Positions 36,635-48,224 of a DNA stretch of 64,000 bases are shown in pieces (within the stretch, counting starts at the first letter, position 1; the number at the start of each line of letters is the position of its first letter). A program made the position numbers and the translations under genes. Source of the stretch: Selenomonadaceae bacterium (GTDB lineage Bacteria; Bacillota; Negativicutes; Selenomonadales; Selenomonadaceae); assembly GCA_017527075.1 (NCBI GenBank), contig JAFXQM010000017.1, forward strand, positions 1-64,000, written 5' to 3'. The notes beneath the pieces are model-generated. The model was not told where the DNA came from. It was given only the letters and a program-made list of their open reading frames with translations, and did no database searches.

Positions 36635-38812
36635 ATGAAATGGAACATACAAAAAAGGCTGCTCGTCCTCGTCATGGCGGCGGGGATATTGTCATTCCTG
36701 GCAATGAGCGGTCTTTCTTTTTACGGTTTGTCAATCGTGCGCAACGAGATGAGAGACATGGGCGACGAATTGGGCAAGGCCGGCGCGAATTTCACTCAGA
36801 ATTTGGTAATGCATCATTTGAAAAAAACTTTGGGGGAACTGGCGAGGGCGCGCGCGGAATTCATTGACCATGAAACTAATTTAATGCTCGCCGACGTAAA
36901 AGTTTTGGCGGACATGATGACAAAGATTGCGTCAAACCCGAACGATTATAAGCCCGTCAAACTTCTCAATCCGCAATTTGAGCCGGTCTTGAACACGCAG
37001 GCTTATCTGACTTACGGACCCGAAGTCAAACGCGACGGCTTAACCGCCGAAATTGATTACGAGACAAAAATCGCGGGGAACATTCAAACTTTGCTCATGC
37101 CGCTTGCCAAATCCTTCGACGACTTCAAATCCTCGTGTTACGTCGGCTCAAGGCACGGCTGGTTCATTTGCTGCAGCGTCTTTCCTGACATGGAAGGAAA
37201 GCCTTTGCCGTTCGAGGAGAGCGAGTTTTTCGATTACGACCCGCGCGAGCGTCCTTGGTACAAAGCGGCGATTGCGGCGAAGAAACCCGTTTTCACCGAC
37301 CTTTATGCGCACGCCAACATCAGCAAGTATCAGCTTATCGGTTGCTCCGCGCCTTATTATGACGCGTCGGGAGAAATTGCCGGCGTCGTCGGCATTGACG
37401 TGTCGAACACCGACATTTACAGAGTGATTGAGGAAACGACTGTCGGCGACAACGGTTTCAGCTTTGTCTTGAATAACCAAGGCGAAGTGATTTTTTCGTC
37501 GCGCACGGAAGGACGATTGGTTGCGGCGGCGGGGCACGGCGATTTGCGCAAGACAAAGGGCGAAAGCCTCGCTTACGCCGCCGAGCAAATGGTTAAGGGC
37601 AAGAGCGGAATTTTGCCCGTCACCGTAGACGGCGAAGAATATTTTTTGGCATTCGCGCCCATGGAAAGTATCGGCTGGAGTTTCGCAACGCTGACTTTGC
37701 GCAAGGACATCACTGCCACGGCGGAGAGAAGTCGGAATTATTTTCTGGAGCAAGTTGAAAACTTCCGCGCGCGCCTGCAGGAAGAATATTTGTTAATGAC
37801 TTTCGTCGCGGCACTTTTGTTGGCGGGCATGCTTTATCTTTTGTTCGCGGCGAGCAAAAAACTTTCCGCGCGCTTGGTCAGACCGATTAACGAGCTGAGC
37901 GACGGCGTCCGAGAAATTTCAAGCGGAAACCTCGACAAGCGACTCGACATTCAAACCGGCGACGAGATTGAACACCTTGCCATTTGCTTCAACGAGATGA
38001 CTCACGAGCTTAAAGCTTACATGGAGAACCTGACGAAGGTCACAGCCGAGAAGGAACGCATTGCCACGGAGCTCGACGTTGCGACGGAAATTCAAAGCGG
38101 CATGTTGCCGAAAGATTTTCCCGCGCGAAAGGATTTTGAACTGCTCGCCACGATGACACCCGCCAAGGAAGTCGGCGGTGATTTTTACGATTTTTATTTC
38201 CTCGACGAGAAACATTTGGCGATAACCGTCGCGGACGTGTCGGGCAAGGGCATTCCCGCCGCACTCTTCATGGTCATCAGCAAAACCGTCCTGAAAAATT
38301 TTGCGGTCTCCACTCACAACCGCAAAGGGCTCGCCGAGGTCGTCGCCGCCGCCAATGACAAACTTTGCGCGAACAACGAGGCGATGATGTTCGTCACTGC
38401 TTTCGTCGGCGTGCTCGATTTGGACACGGGCGAATTCACTTTCGTAAACGCCGGACACAATCCGCCCGTAATTTATCGCGCGGAAGAAAATCACTGCGAC
38501 TTCCTGGACGTGAGGAAAAATTTTGTTCTCGGACCGATGGATGAGATTCCCTTCGTCGAACAAAAAATTTTCCTCAAGCGCGGCGATTTGCTCTTCCTTT
38601 ACACCGACGGCGTGACCGAAGCTTTGAACGAGGCGGAGGAAGAATATTTGCCCGACAGATTGATTTCGTTCATGAATTCGACGGACTGCGCGGCTGACTT
38701 GCAAACGCTGCTGAAAAATATTCGCGCTGACGTGGCGGCTCACGTGGGCGCGGCGGAGCAGTCGGACGATATCACGATGTTTGCCCTGAGGTTTAAAAAT
38801 GAAACGACTTAA
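36635..38812 (+). CDS. Cache-HAMP-PP2C (RsbU/SpoIIE-type) membrane phosphatase
   Basis: This 725-residue sensor phosphatase has membrane helix 1 (about 8-30) and a periplasmic double-Cache region (about 60-370; YDPRERPWYKAA and GVVGIDVSNTDIY are typical). Helix 2 (about 385-405) and a HAMP domain (RLVRPINELSDGV) follow, then a SpoIIE PP2C domain (about 480-725) with metal ligands in EVGGDFYDFY and DVSGKGIPAAL, and QSDDITMFAL. It should dephosphorylate the STAS protein upon sensing an extracellular ligand. It overlaps the next, paralogous gene by 14 nt. Confidence 0.92.
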   Translation: MKWNIQKRLLVLVMAAGILSFLAMSGLSFYGLSIVRNEMRDMGDELGKAGANFTQNLVMHHLKKTLGELARARAEFIDHETNLMLADVKVLADMMTKIASNPNDYKPVKLLNPQFEPVLNTQAYLTYGPEVKRDGLTAEIDYETKIAGNIQTLLMPLAKSFDDFKSSCYVGSRHGWFICCSVFPDMEGKPLPFEESEFFDYDPRERPWYKAAIAAKKPVFTDLYAHANISKYQLIGCSAPYYDASGEIAGVVGIDVSNTDIYRVIEETTVGDNGFSFVLNNQGEVIFSSRTEGRLVAAAGHGDLRKTKGESLAYAAEQMVKGKSGILPVTVDGEEYFLAFAPMESIGWSFATLTLRKDITATAERSRNYFLEQVENFRARLQEEYLLMTFVAALLLAGMLYLLFAASKKLSARLVRPINELSDGVREISSGNLDKRLDIQTGDEIEHLAICFNEMTHELKAYMENLTKVTAEKERIATELDVATEIQSGMLPKDFPARKDFELLATMTPAKEVGGDFYDFYFLDEKHLAITVADVSGKGIPAALFMVISKTVLKNFAVSTHNRKGLAEVVAAANDKLCANNEAMMFVTAFVGVLDLDTGEFTFVNAGHNPPVIYRAEENHCDFLDVRKNFVLGPMDEIPFVEQKIFLKRGDLLFLYTDGVTEALNEAEEEYLPDRLISFMNSTDCAADLQTLLKNIRADVAAHVGAAEQSDDITMFALRFKNETT

Positions 38813-41000
38813 TATCCACAAAAAAGTTTTGTTGCTGGTCTTGGGCGCGGGGCTGACGACTTTTATCGTGCTGTCCGTCTTCTCTTTCATCGGGAAAAGT
38901 TTCGTGCAACGGGACAAAGAATCCATGAGCGTCGAACTCGGCGAGAAGAGTGCCAGTTACACCGACGCCCTTCTGGTTAATCAACTCAAGCGGACACTCG
39001 GCGAGCTTGCCATGGCCAAGGCGCAGTTCATTGACAGGGAAATGTCCGTGGCACGCGAGGACGCAACGATTTTGGCTGACGCGGTGACCCGGATAATGTC
39101 GCACCCCGAAAATTATTCGCCGAGGCATTTGCCCGACCCGCGCACCGACCAAATTCGCAACGGCGAGATCTATCGGATTTACGCGCCCGACATTCGCGAA
39201 AACGTCACGCCCGAAATTCAGCGCGAGCAGGATTTGGTTGCCAACGTCAAAGATTTTCTGCCCGAAGTTTTGGAGGGCTTCAGCGGCTTCAACGCGACGG
39301 CTTTTGTCGGCGGCGAGAAGGGCTGGTACATATGCGCGCGACTCGTCGTCGACGAGAACGGCGAAACCGATTTCAACGCTCCGATTTCTTTTTCTCACGA
39401 ACGAATTTATGAATTCGACCCGCGCAAACGTCCTTGGTATATCGCTGCCAAAAAAGCGGGGCAACCCGTTATTTCCGACCTTTACTCCACGATTGAGGCA
39501 AACGGTTATCAGCAAATCGGCGCGTCCGCTCCGTTTTATGACGCGGCGGGCAACATGATTGGCGTCGCGGGCATCGACTCATCCAACACCGACCTTTACA
39601 ACTGGATTAACTCTTTCAGCGTGAGCAAGGGCACCATAAACTTTGTGCTTAACGAGCGCGGCGAAATTATTTTCTCCACGCAAGACGAAGGAATTTTTGC
39701 CGTGAACAAATCTGAAGCCGACGAGCGCAAGCACGACCTGAGGAACATTGCCGAAGAAAGTTTGGCGGATGCCGTCGACAGCATGCTTGACGGCGAAGAT
39801 GATGTCGTCCCCGTCAAAGTGAACGGCGAAAGTTTTTATCTGGCGTTCGCGCCCATGCCTGAGACCGGCTGGAGCTTTGGCATGTTGGTTCCGGCGGATG
39901 AAGTCTTGAAGACGACCGAAGAGACTCACGAATATTTTCTTGAACAAATCACCAAGCTTCAAGTTCAAATGCGCCAAGACGATTCCAATGTAAATGATAT
40001 CGCTGTGGCAGTTCCGATTGTCCTGTTGATAATTTTGTTCTTGATGAGCACGAGACTTTCGGAGCGATTCGTCAGACCGATTCACGAGCTCAGCGACGGC
40101 GTCCGAGAAATTGCAAGCGGCAACTTGGACAAGAAACTCGACATTCAAACCGGCGACGAGATTGAACACCTCGCCACGTGCTTCAACGCCATGACCGACG
40201 AACTTAAAACTTACATGGCGAACCTGACGAAGGAAACCGCCGAGAAGGAACGACTCGCCACGGAGCTCGACGTTGCCAAAGAAATTCAGAGCGGCATGTT
40301 GCCCAAAGATTTTCCCGCGCGAAAAGATTTTGAACTCTTCGCGACGATGACGCCTGCCAAAGAAGTCGGCGGAGACTTTTACGATTTCTACTTCCTCGAC
40401 GAAAAACATTTGGCGATAACCGTCGCGGACGTGTCGGGCAAGGGAATTCCCGCCGCGCTCTTCATGGTCATCAGCAAAACGATTCTGAACAACTTCGCCG
40501 CGAGTTTTTACAAGCAAAACGGCTTGGCACCCGTTGTGGCCGCCGCCAACGAGCAGCTCTGCGCGAACAATGAGGCGATGATGTTCGTCACGGCTTTCGT
40601 CGGCGTGCTCGATTTGGAAACGGGCGAATTCACTTTCGTCAACGCGGGACATAATCCGCCCGTAATTTATCACGCGGAAGAAAATCATTGCGACTTCCTC
40701 GACGTAAAGAAAAATTTTGTTCTCGGACCGATGGACGGCATTCCCTTCGTTGAACAAAAAATTTTCCTCAAGCGCGGCGATTTGCTTTTCCTTTACACCG
40801 ACGGCGTGACCGAAGCTTTGAACGAGGCGGAGGAAGAATATCTGCCCGACAGATTGATTGCGTTCATGAACAGGACGGATTGCGCGGTTGATTTGCAAAC
40901 GCTGCTGAAAAATATCCGCGCCGATGTGGCGGCTCACGTGGGCGCGGCGGAGCAGTCGGACGATATCACGATGTTCGCGCTCAGATTCAACGGCAGGTAA
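38799..41000 (+). CDS. Second Cache-HAMP-PP2C membrane phosphatase (paralogue)
   Basis: This 733-residue protein has the same architecture as its upstream neighbour. The periplasmic Cache part is diverged (FDPRKRPWYIAAKKAG, IGVAGIDSSNTDLY), while the HAMP and PP2C halves are almost the same in DNA and protein (EVGGDFYDFY, DVSGKGIPAAL, QSDDITMFALRF). This is a tandem duplication in which sensing has diverged and output has been kept or homogenised. A heptad-repeat element begins at the stop codon. Confidence 0.92.
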   Translation: MKRLNIHKKVLLLVLGAGLTTFIVLSVFSFIGKSFVQRDKESMSVELGEKSASYTDALLVNQLKRTLGELAMAKAQFIDREMSVAREDATILADAVTRIMSHPENYSPRHLPDPRTDQIRNGEIYRIYAPDIRENVTPEIQREQDLVANVKDFLPEVLEGFSGFNATAFVGGEKGWYICARLVVDENGETDFNAPISFSHERIYEFDPRKRPWYIAAKKAGQPVISDLYSTIEANGYQQIGASAPFYDAAGNMIGVAGIDSSNTDLYNWINSFSVSKGTINFVLNERGEIIFSTQDEGIFAVNKSEADERKHDLRNIAEESLADAVDSMLDGEDDVVPVKVNGESFYLAFAPMPETGWSFGMLVPADEVLKTTEETHEYFLEQITKLQVQMRQDDSNVNDIAVAVPIVLLIILFLMSTRLSERFVRPIHELSDGVREIASGNLDKKLDIQTGDEIEHLATCFNAMTDELKTYMANLTKETAEKERLATELDVAKEIQSGMLPKDFPARKDFELFATMTPAKEVGGDFYDFYFLDEKHLAITVADVSGKGIPAALFMVISKTILNNFAASFYKQNGLAPVVAAANEQLCANNEAMMFVTAFVGVLDLETGEFTFVNAGHNPPVIYHAEENHCDFLDVKKNFVLGPMDGIPFVEQKIFLKRGDLLFLYTDGVTEALNEAEEEYLPDRLIAFMNRTDCAVDLQTLLKNIRADVAAHVGAAEQSDDITMFALRFNGR

Positions 41001-41072
41001 GGATTTAGGATTTAGGATTTAGGAGTTAGGAGTTGGAAGTTGGGGACGCCTTCCCCGATTCCCAACTCCTAT
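41000..41072. repeat. Palindromic heptanucleotide-repeat element
   Basis: GGATTTA/GGAGTTA units form the left arm, and AGGAGTTGGAAGTTGGGGA pairs with TTCCCCGATTCCCAACTCCT across a 4-nt loop. The long stem could act as a terminator or processing site after the second PP2C gene. Confidence 0.75.
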
Positions 41073-41101
41073 TTGACTTTCAAGCGGGCGCAGTTTATTA
41101 T
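41073..41101 (+). promoter_or_regulatory. Promoter for valS-folC
   Basis: TTGACT (41073-41078), a 17-nt spacer and TATTAT (41096-41101) lie 33 nt upstream of the valS start. No T-box leader fits in this short space. Confidence 0.65.
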
Positions 41102-41133
41102 TGCAAATAATTTCACACATGGAGGCGCAAACT

Positions 41134-43768
<2,635 letters not shown>

Positions 43769-43782
<14 letters not shown>

Positions 43783-44941
43783 CGAGGCACTGAAATATCT
43801 GGAGCAGCTTTGCATCTTCGGGATAAAGGACGGATTGGAACGGACGCAACGACTTGCCGAGGCTCTGGGCAACCCGCAAAATTTTTATCGGACGATTCAC
43901 GTGACGGGCACCAACGGCAAGGGCTCGGTGTGCGCCATGCTCGCCGAAATGCTCAAGGCGCAGGGGCTGAGGGTCGGGCTGTTCACGTCGCCGCACCTGG
44001 AAAGTTATTGCGAACGGATTCGCGTCGACGGAAAAAATATTCCCGAAGAAGATTTTGCCGAAATGATTTTCCGCGTGAGGGACTGCGGCGTCGAGGCCAC
44101 GCACTTTGAAACGCTGACGCTGGCCGCCTTCCTCTACTTCAAAGCGCGCGCGGTGGACGTGGCGGTCGTGGAGGTCGGCTTGGGCGGCACGTTCGATTCG
44201 ACGAACATCATCTCGCCCGAACTTTGTATCATCACGACGGTCGCCCTTGACCACGAAAATATTTTGGGCGATTTGAATTCAATCGCGCGCAACAAGGCGG
44301 GAATCATTCGCGCGAATGTGCCGACGGTCACGGGTGTGACGGGCGCGCAGTTGGAAATCATCCGCGCCGTCGCCAAAGAAAAAAATTCTCCGCTGTATGA
44401 AGTTTCGTCGCCTGCTGAAGTCAAACTCAATCTGCGCGGCGAGTATCAAAAGTTCAACGCGGCGGTCGCGATAAAGGCGGCTGAAGTTTTGGGCTTGGAC
44501 TCTTCGGCGATTGAAACCGGCTTGGCGCGCGTGGAGTGGGCGGGGCGTTTCGAGGTCGTGGAAAATTCTTCGGGCGTGTTCGTGATTGACGGCGCGCACA
44601 ATCCTCACGGCGCGTCGGCTCTGCGCAAGAGTTTGGATAAAAATTTTCCGTCGGGCAAAAGGGTTTGGCTGTTCGGAGTGCTGGCGGACAAACGCTTCGA
44701 CGAGATGATTAAAATTTTGTTCCGCGCGGATGATTTTGTAATCGTGACGAAAGTCGATTCGGAGCGCGCGGCTCAACCCGAAATGCTCTGCGAAATTTTG
44801 CGCGGACGGGGCGTCGAGTGCGCGGCGGAGGAAAATAATTTCGCGGCGGTCGCGCGGCTGAAAAAATCTGCGGGTGACGTGAAAATAATCGCGGGCTCGC
44901 TGTACTTAATCGGCGCGGTGAGGAAGGCAATCAGAAGTTGA
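43769..44941 (+). CDS. folC: Folylpolyglutamate synthase / dihydrofolate synthase
   Basis: This 390-residue Mur-ligase-family enzyme adds glutamates to folates. The P-loop HVTGTNGKGSVCAM, FTSPHLESYCERIRVDG, VVEVGLGGTFDSTN and the C-terminal VIDGAHNPHGASAL are all present. It begins at TTG within the end of valS (14-nt overlap), a common Firmicutes arrangement. The length is slightly short compared with the usual 420-430. Confidence 0.94.
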
Positions 44942-45717
44942 AGATAAATTATTTTGAAGAGGTAAAGCGGCTCACCTTGCTCGACGACGTGTTCATGACG
45001 GTCGTTTTCCAAGAAGAGCCGGAGCTGGTCGAATTCAGCTTGAAAATTATTTTGAACTTGGATTTGAAAGTTAAGAGCGTCCGCGTCCAAGACACGCTCG
45101 TAAATCTCAAAGGGCGCGGCGTTCGCTTTGATATTCACGCGGTGTCGGCTGACGGCAAGCACTTCGACATTGAAATTCAGCGGCAAGACAGCGGCGCAAA
45201 CGTCAAGCGCGCCCGATACAACAGCAGCATGCTCGACGCGAACATTCTCTTGGCGGGCGAAGACACGAACGCCTTGCCCGAAACTTATGTCATCTTCATC
45301 ACGGAGCACGACGTTTTGAAGATGAATGAGCCGATTTATTTTATCGAACGAGTGATTGTCGGCAAGGAAAAATTTTTCGACGACGGAGCGCATATCGTTT
45401 ACGTCAACAATTCGATTCGGGATGACACGCCGCTCGGAAAGTTGATGCACGATTTTGCCTGCGCTGACCCCGACGAGATGATTTACCCGATTTTTTTCGA
45501 CAAAGCCGGCTCGCACAAAAAGGATAAAGAGAAGGTGATGAAATTGGTTGGCGTTATGGAAAAAATTCTGAACGAAAAAATGCTCGATTTGGCGAAAAAA
45601 ATGCTGAGAAAAGGCAAAGTGTCTTTCGAGGAAATTGCCGAGTATTGCGAATTGCCGCTCGAAAAAGTTCAAGAGCTGGCGGCGAGTATTTCCCCGCAGA
45701 TTAAGGAGCAAACTTAA
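44938..45717 (+). CDS. Rpn-type PD-(D/E)XK nuclease / putative transposase family protein
   Basis: This 259-residue protein belongs to the recombination-promoting nuclease (Rpn, transposase-like PD-(D/E)XK) family. The active site is visible as Asp in RFDIHAVSADGKHFDI and Glu-x-Gln in EIQRQDSG. The N-terminal LLDDVFMTVVF and mid-region RYNSSMLDA are family features. The C-terminal helical tail is LDLAKKMLRKGKVSFEEIAE followed by YCELPLEKVQELAA. It starts at TTG overlapping folC by 4 nt. The next gene begins directly after its stop and resembles its tail. Confidence 0.88.
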   Translation: MKINYFEEVKRLTLLDDVFMTVVFQEEPELVEFSLKIILNLDLKVKSVRVQDTLVNLKGRGVRFDIHAVSADGKHFDIEIQRQDSGANVKRARYNSSMLDANILLAGEDTNALPETYVIFITEHDVLKMNEPIYFIERVIVGKEKFFDDGAHIVYVNNSIRDDTPLGKLMHDFACADPDEMIYPIFFDKAGSHKKDKEKVMKLVGVMEKILNEKMLDLAKKMLRKGKVSFEEIAEYCELPLEKVQELAASISPQIKEQT

Positions 45718-45951
45718 ATGGCAGGCGTCATGGAAGAAATCGCCGAACGTGTACGGCAGGATACAACTGAGCGCGTGCGGCGAGAAACTGCCAAGCGCGT
45801 GCGGCGAGAAACAACTCTGAAAAATACGATTGACATGGCGAAAAAAATGCTTGCCGAGAGCGATTTGTCGATTGAAAAAATTTCGTCGCTTTGCAGTTTG
45901 CCGCTCGAAAAAGTTCAAGAGCTTGCGGCGGAAAAAGTTGTCAGTGATTAG
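45718..45951 (+). CDS. Stand-alone copy of the Rpn C-terminal helical tail
   Basis: This 77-residue protein starts at the base after the stop of the Rpn gene. Its second half (TIDMAKKMLAESDLSIEKIS, then SLCSLPLEKVQELAAE) is clearly paralogous to the tail of the Rpn protein. The first half is an 8-residue repeat (ERVRQDTT, ERVRRETA, KRVRRETT) encoded by 24-bp DNA repeats. No nuclease residues are present. In Escherichia coli Rpn proteins a C-terminal product from an internal start acts as an antitoxin; a similar role here is inference. A degraded second Rpn gene is the alternative. Confidence 0.72.
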   Translation: MAGVMEEIAERVRQDTTERVRRETAKRVRRETTLKNTIDMAKKMLAESDLSIEKISSLCSLPLEKVQELAAEKVVSD

Positions 45952-45952
45952 T

Positions 45953-45970
45953 GGTTAGGAGTTAAGAATT
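45953..45970 (+). repeat. Short heptad element providing the ribosome site of the ligase gene
   Basis: GGTTAGGAGTTAAGAATT holds two degenerate heptads. Its AGGAG (45957-45961) lies 7 nt before the TTG start at 45969, and no other ribosome site is present. Confidence 0.6.
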
Positions 45971-47570
45971 GGACAGGATAAGCGTCTTTGCTCGTCGGCG
46001 ACGGATAAAAAATTTGGAAGACTGGACGTTGTACGCCATCTTGACCGAAGCATTTTTTCTCGCGCTGTCGCCGGCTGTGGCGTCGACGGCGGTGGTCTTC
46101 GGCGTGATAACATGGTTCCTGCGCAGCCGAATCGATTCGCATTACAAAATGCGGAGCCTGCCCTTTGACGTGCCCGTCACAATTTTTTTGTTAATCGGAG
46201 CGTTGAGCGTCTTCCTGTCGTCGGCGCGCAGCCTCGGACTGATTTACAATTACTGCCTGCTGGTCGGCACTTACGCGCTGACATATTTAATCGTCGGGCA
46301 AACGATTCGCACACCCGCGCAAGTCAAAAAGGTCGCGCAAGCTTTGGGAGCGTCGGCGGTCTTGGTGGTGCTGTGGGGATTTTTTCAATTCGTCTTCGGC
46401 GTGGACGCGGCGGACGTGAAATGGACTGACCCCGAAGCCTTTCCCGAATTGCGCAAAAGAATTTTCTCCACGCTGGAAAATCCGAACGTGCTGGCCGGTT
46501 ACTTGGACGTGATGATTTGCTTGGCGTTGGGTCTGCTGACAAAGGCGGAGCGTCGCGCGCAAAAAATAATTTTAATCGTGGCAATCGTTTTGCTCGCGGC
46601 GTGCCTGGCGATGACTTACTCGCGCGGCGCGTTTATTGCAATCGCGGTGGTCTTCGCGGTTTACGGCGTGCTGAAAGATTGGCGCGTGATAATTTTGTTC
46701 GCGGCAGTCACGGCTCTCATTTCTTACAGCGACACGAATTTCATCAACAGAATTTTGTCGGCGTTCACGATGAGCGATTCGTCGGAGGGCGTGCGCGTCG
46801 GCATATGGGTCAGCACGAGCGCGATGATAAGTGACCATCCGTTCGCGGGAATCGGCTGGGGGGCTTATCAATACGTTTACCCGCAATACAATTATTACGT
46901 CGCCGACCCGAACATTGTCATTTACCACGCGCACAACATTTATCTGAATTACGCGGCGGAAGTCGGAATCGTCGGGGCTCTGGCTTTCTTTTGGTATTTT
47001 TTTGGGACAATGTTCGTTTCGTTCGGCGTGAGTGAGCGCGGCGCGCAAATGTGGTTCAACGAACACATTGGGAAAATTATTTCGTCGAGTGAATTTCTTC
47101 AGGAGCTGACGGCTTTGATTAACGAGAAGCTCGCCAACTTTTCCGAAATATTTTTGGACTTGTTCGGCAAGAAGAAATCGCCCACGGGGAAAAAAGTTCG
47201 CCGCGCCGATGTGATTCATCACGAGGACATGAACTTCAGCGAACACACCCGCGAAAAATTTTCTGAGGAGGGCTCCGTTGCGTCCGTGGAAAATATTTCT
47301 GTCGGCGGCGAAAATATTTCCGCGAAAATTATCAAGCTGCCGGACGCGCCCGAAGAAAAATCGTCGTCGCCGGTCGAGTGGAGTGACGTGACCAAGATTG
47401 ACGACGAAAAATTTTTGGAGGGCATGAGGCTCGGAATCGGGTTGGCGTTCCTGTCCATGGCATTGAACGGTTTCACGGACGATTTACTCTTCAACATTCC
47501 AAGTTCAATGCTCATGTGGCTGCTCGGAGCGTTGGCTGCCGCGATAAATTTAATGAGGAATCGGGAGTGA
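45969..47570 (+). CDS. O-antigen ligase / polymerase-like membrane protein
   Basis: This 533-residue polytopic protein of the Wzy/WaaL family (PF04932) has about ten helices, TYSRGAFIAIAVVFAVYGV and the large-loop motif YHAHNIYLNYAAEVGIVGAL. Such proteins polymerise or attach surface polysaccharide at the periplasmic face. A soluble insert of about 125 residues (roughly 370-490, rich in Ser/Glu/Lys) interrupts the last helices and is not usual for the family. Start TTG 45969 uses a heptad-repeat ribosome site. rex follows. Confidence 0.82.
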   Translation: MDRISVFARRRRIKNLEDWTLYAILTEAFFLALSPAVASTAVVFGVITWFLRSRIDSHYKMRSLPFDVPVTIFLLIGALSVFLSSARSLGLIYNYCLLVGTYALTYLIVGQTIRTPAQVKKVAQALGASAVLVVLWGFFQFVFGVDAADVKWTDPEAFPELRKRIFSTLENPNVLAGYLDVMICLALGLLTKAERRAQKIILIVAIVLLAACLAMTYSRGAFIAIAVVFAVYGVLKDWRVIILFAAVTALISYSDTNFINRILSAFTMSDSSEGVRVGIWVSTSAMISDHPFAGIGWGAYQYVYPQYNYYVADPNIVIYHAHNIYLNYAAEVGIVGALAFFWYFFGTMFVSFGVSERGAQMWFNEHIGKIISSSEFLQELTALINEKLANFSEIFLDLFGKKKSPTGKKVRRADVIHHEDMNFSEHTREKFSEEGSVASVENISVGGENISAKIIKLPDAPEEKSSSPVEWSDVTKIDDEKFLEGMRLGIGLAFLSMALNGFTDDLLFNIPSSMLMWLLGALAAAINLMRNRE

Positions 47571-47577
47571 GATTTGA

Positions 47578-48204
47578 ATGAAGAAAATAATTTCGCAAGC
47601 AACGATTGACCGCCTGCCGCTTTATTTCAGAACGCTGCGGCTCGTCGAGGATGAGGACATGCAAATAATTTCTTCGGACGAGTTGGGACGGCGGCTCGAC
47701 ATCACGCCCGAACAAATCCGCAAGGACTTGGCGACGTTCGGACAATTCGGCAGGAAGGGCATCGGTTACGACGTGCACGAACTCAAAATCAAAATCGAAA
47801 ACATTCTCGGCTTGCAAAACAATTGGCGGCTGGCAATCGTCGGCGTGGGTCACTTGGGCGGCGCGCTCGCCAATTACGTGAACTTCGCGCCCATGGGTTT
47901 TTCGGTCGTCGCGCTCTTCGACAGTAACGCGTCAATCGTCGGCAGTGAAGTCAACGGAATAAAAATCAACGCGGTCTCGCAGCTGAAACGAATCGTCGTG
48001 CAAAAGGCGGTCGACATTGGAGTAATCACTGTGCCGGCGGTCGAGGCTCAAGCCGTGGCAGATAAACTGGTCGCGGCGGGCGTCAAAGGCATTTGGAATT
48101 TCGCGCCGATAAAATTGACGGTGCCCGCGTCGGTTCCGCTCGTCAACGAAGATTTATCCGTGGGCTTGAGCGCGCTGAGTTATCACATGTCAGTTAGGAG
48201 TTAG
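47578..48204 (+). CDS. rex: Redox-sensing transcriptional repressor Rex
   Basis: This 208-residue NADH/NAD+-sensing repressor has the winged-helix part (SSDELGRRLDITPEQIRKDL, then FGQFGRKGIGYDV) and the Rossmann NAD domain (LAIVGVGHLGGALANY). In fermentative Firmicutes it controls NADH-oxidising and fermentation genes. The last residues SVRS and the TAG stop are encoded by a heptad-repeat element. It lies 7 nt after the ligase gene and before secG. Confidence 0.95.
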   Translation: MKKIISQATIDRLPLYFRTLRLVEDEDMQIISSDELGRRLDITPEQIRKDLATFGQFGRKGIGYDVHELKIKIENILGLQNNWRLAIVGVGHLGGALANYVNFAPMGFSVVALFDSNASIVGSEVNGIKINAVSQLKRIVVQKAVDIGVITVPAVEAQAVADKLVAAGVKGIWNFAPIKLTVPASVPLVNEDLSVGLSALSYHMSVRS

Positions 48205-48218
48205 GAGTTAGGAGTTAA
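48193..48218 (+). repeat. Heptad element overlapping the rex stop and the secG ribosome site
   Basis: Three GTTAGGA units in a row. One provides the rex TAG stop (48202-48204) and the last provides AGGAG (48210-48214) upstream of the secG ATG at 48225. Confidence 0.8.
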
Positions 48219-48224
48219 GAAAAA

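Noticed and set aside
39579..40937. Minus-strand frame of 452 codons opposite the second PP2C gene
   Set aside because: Similar shadows occur opposite both paralogues at the same codon positions, as expected from the sense-strand codon bias.
41001..41133. T-box riboswitch upstream of valS
   Set aside because: The space holds a heptad hairpin and a promoter only 33 nt before the start; no T-box sequence or specifier stem is visible.
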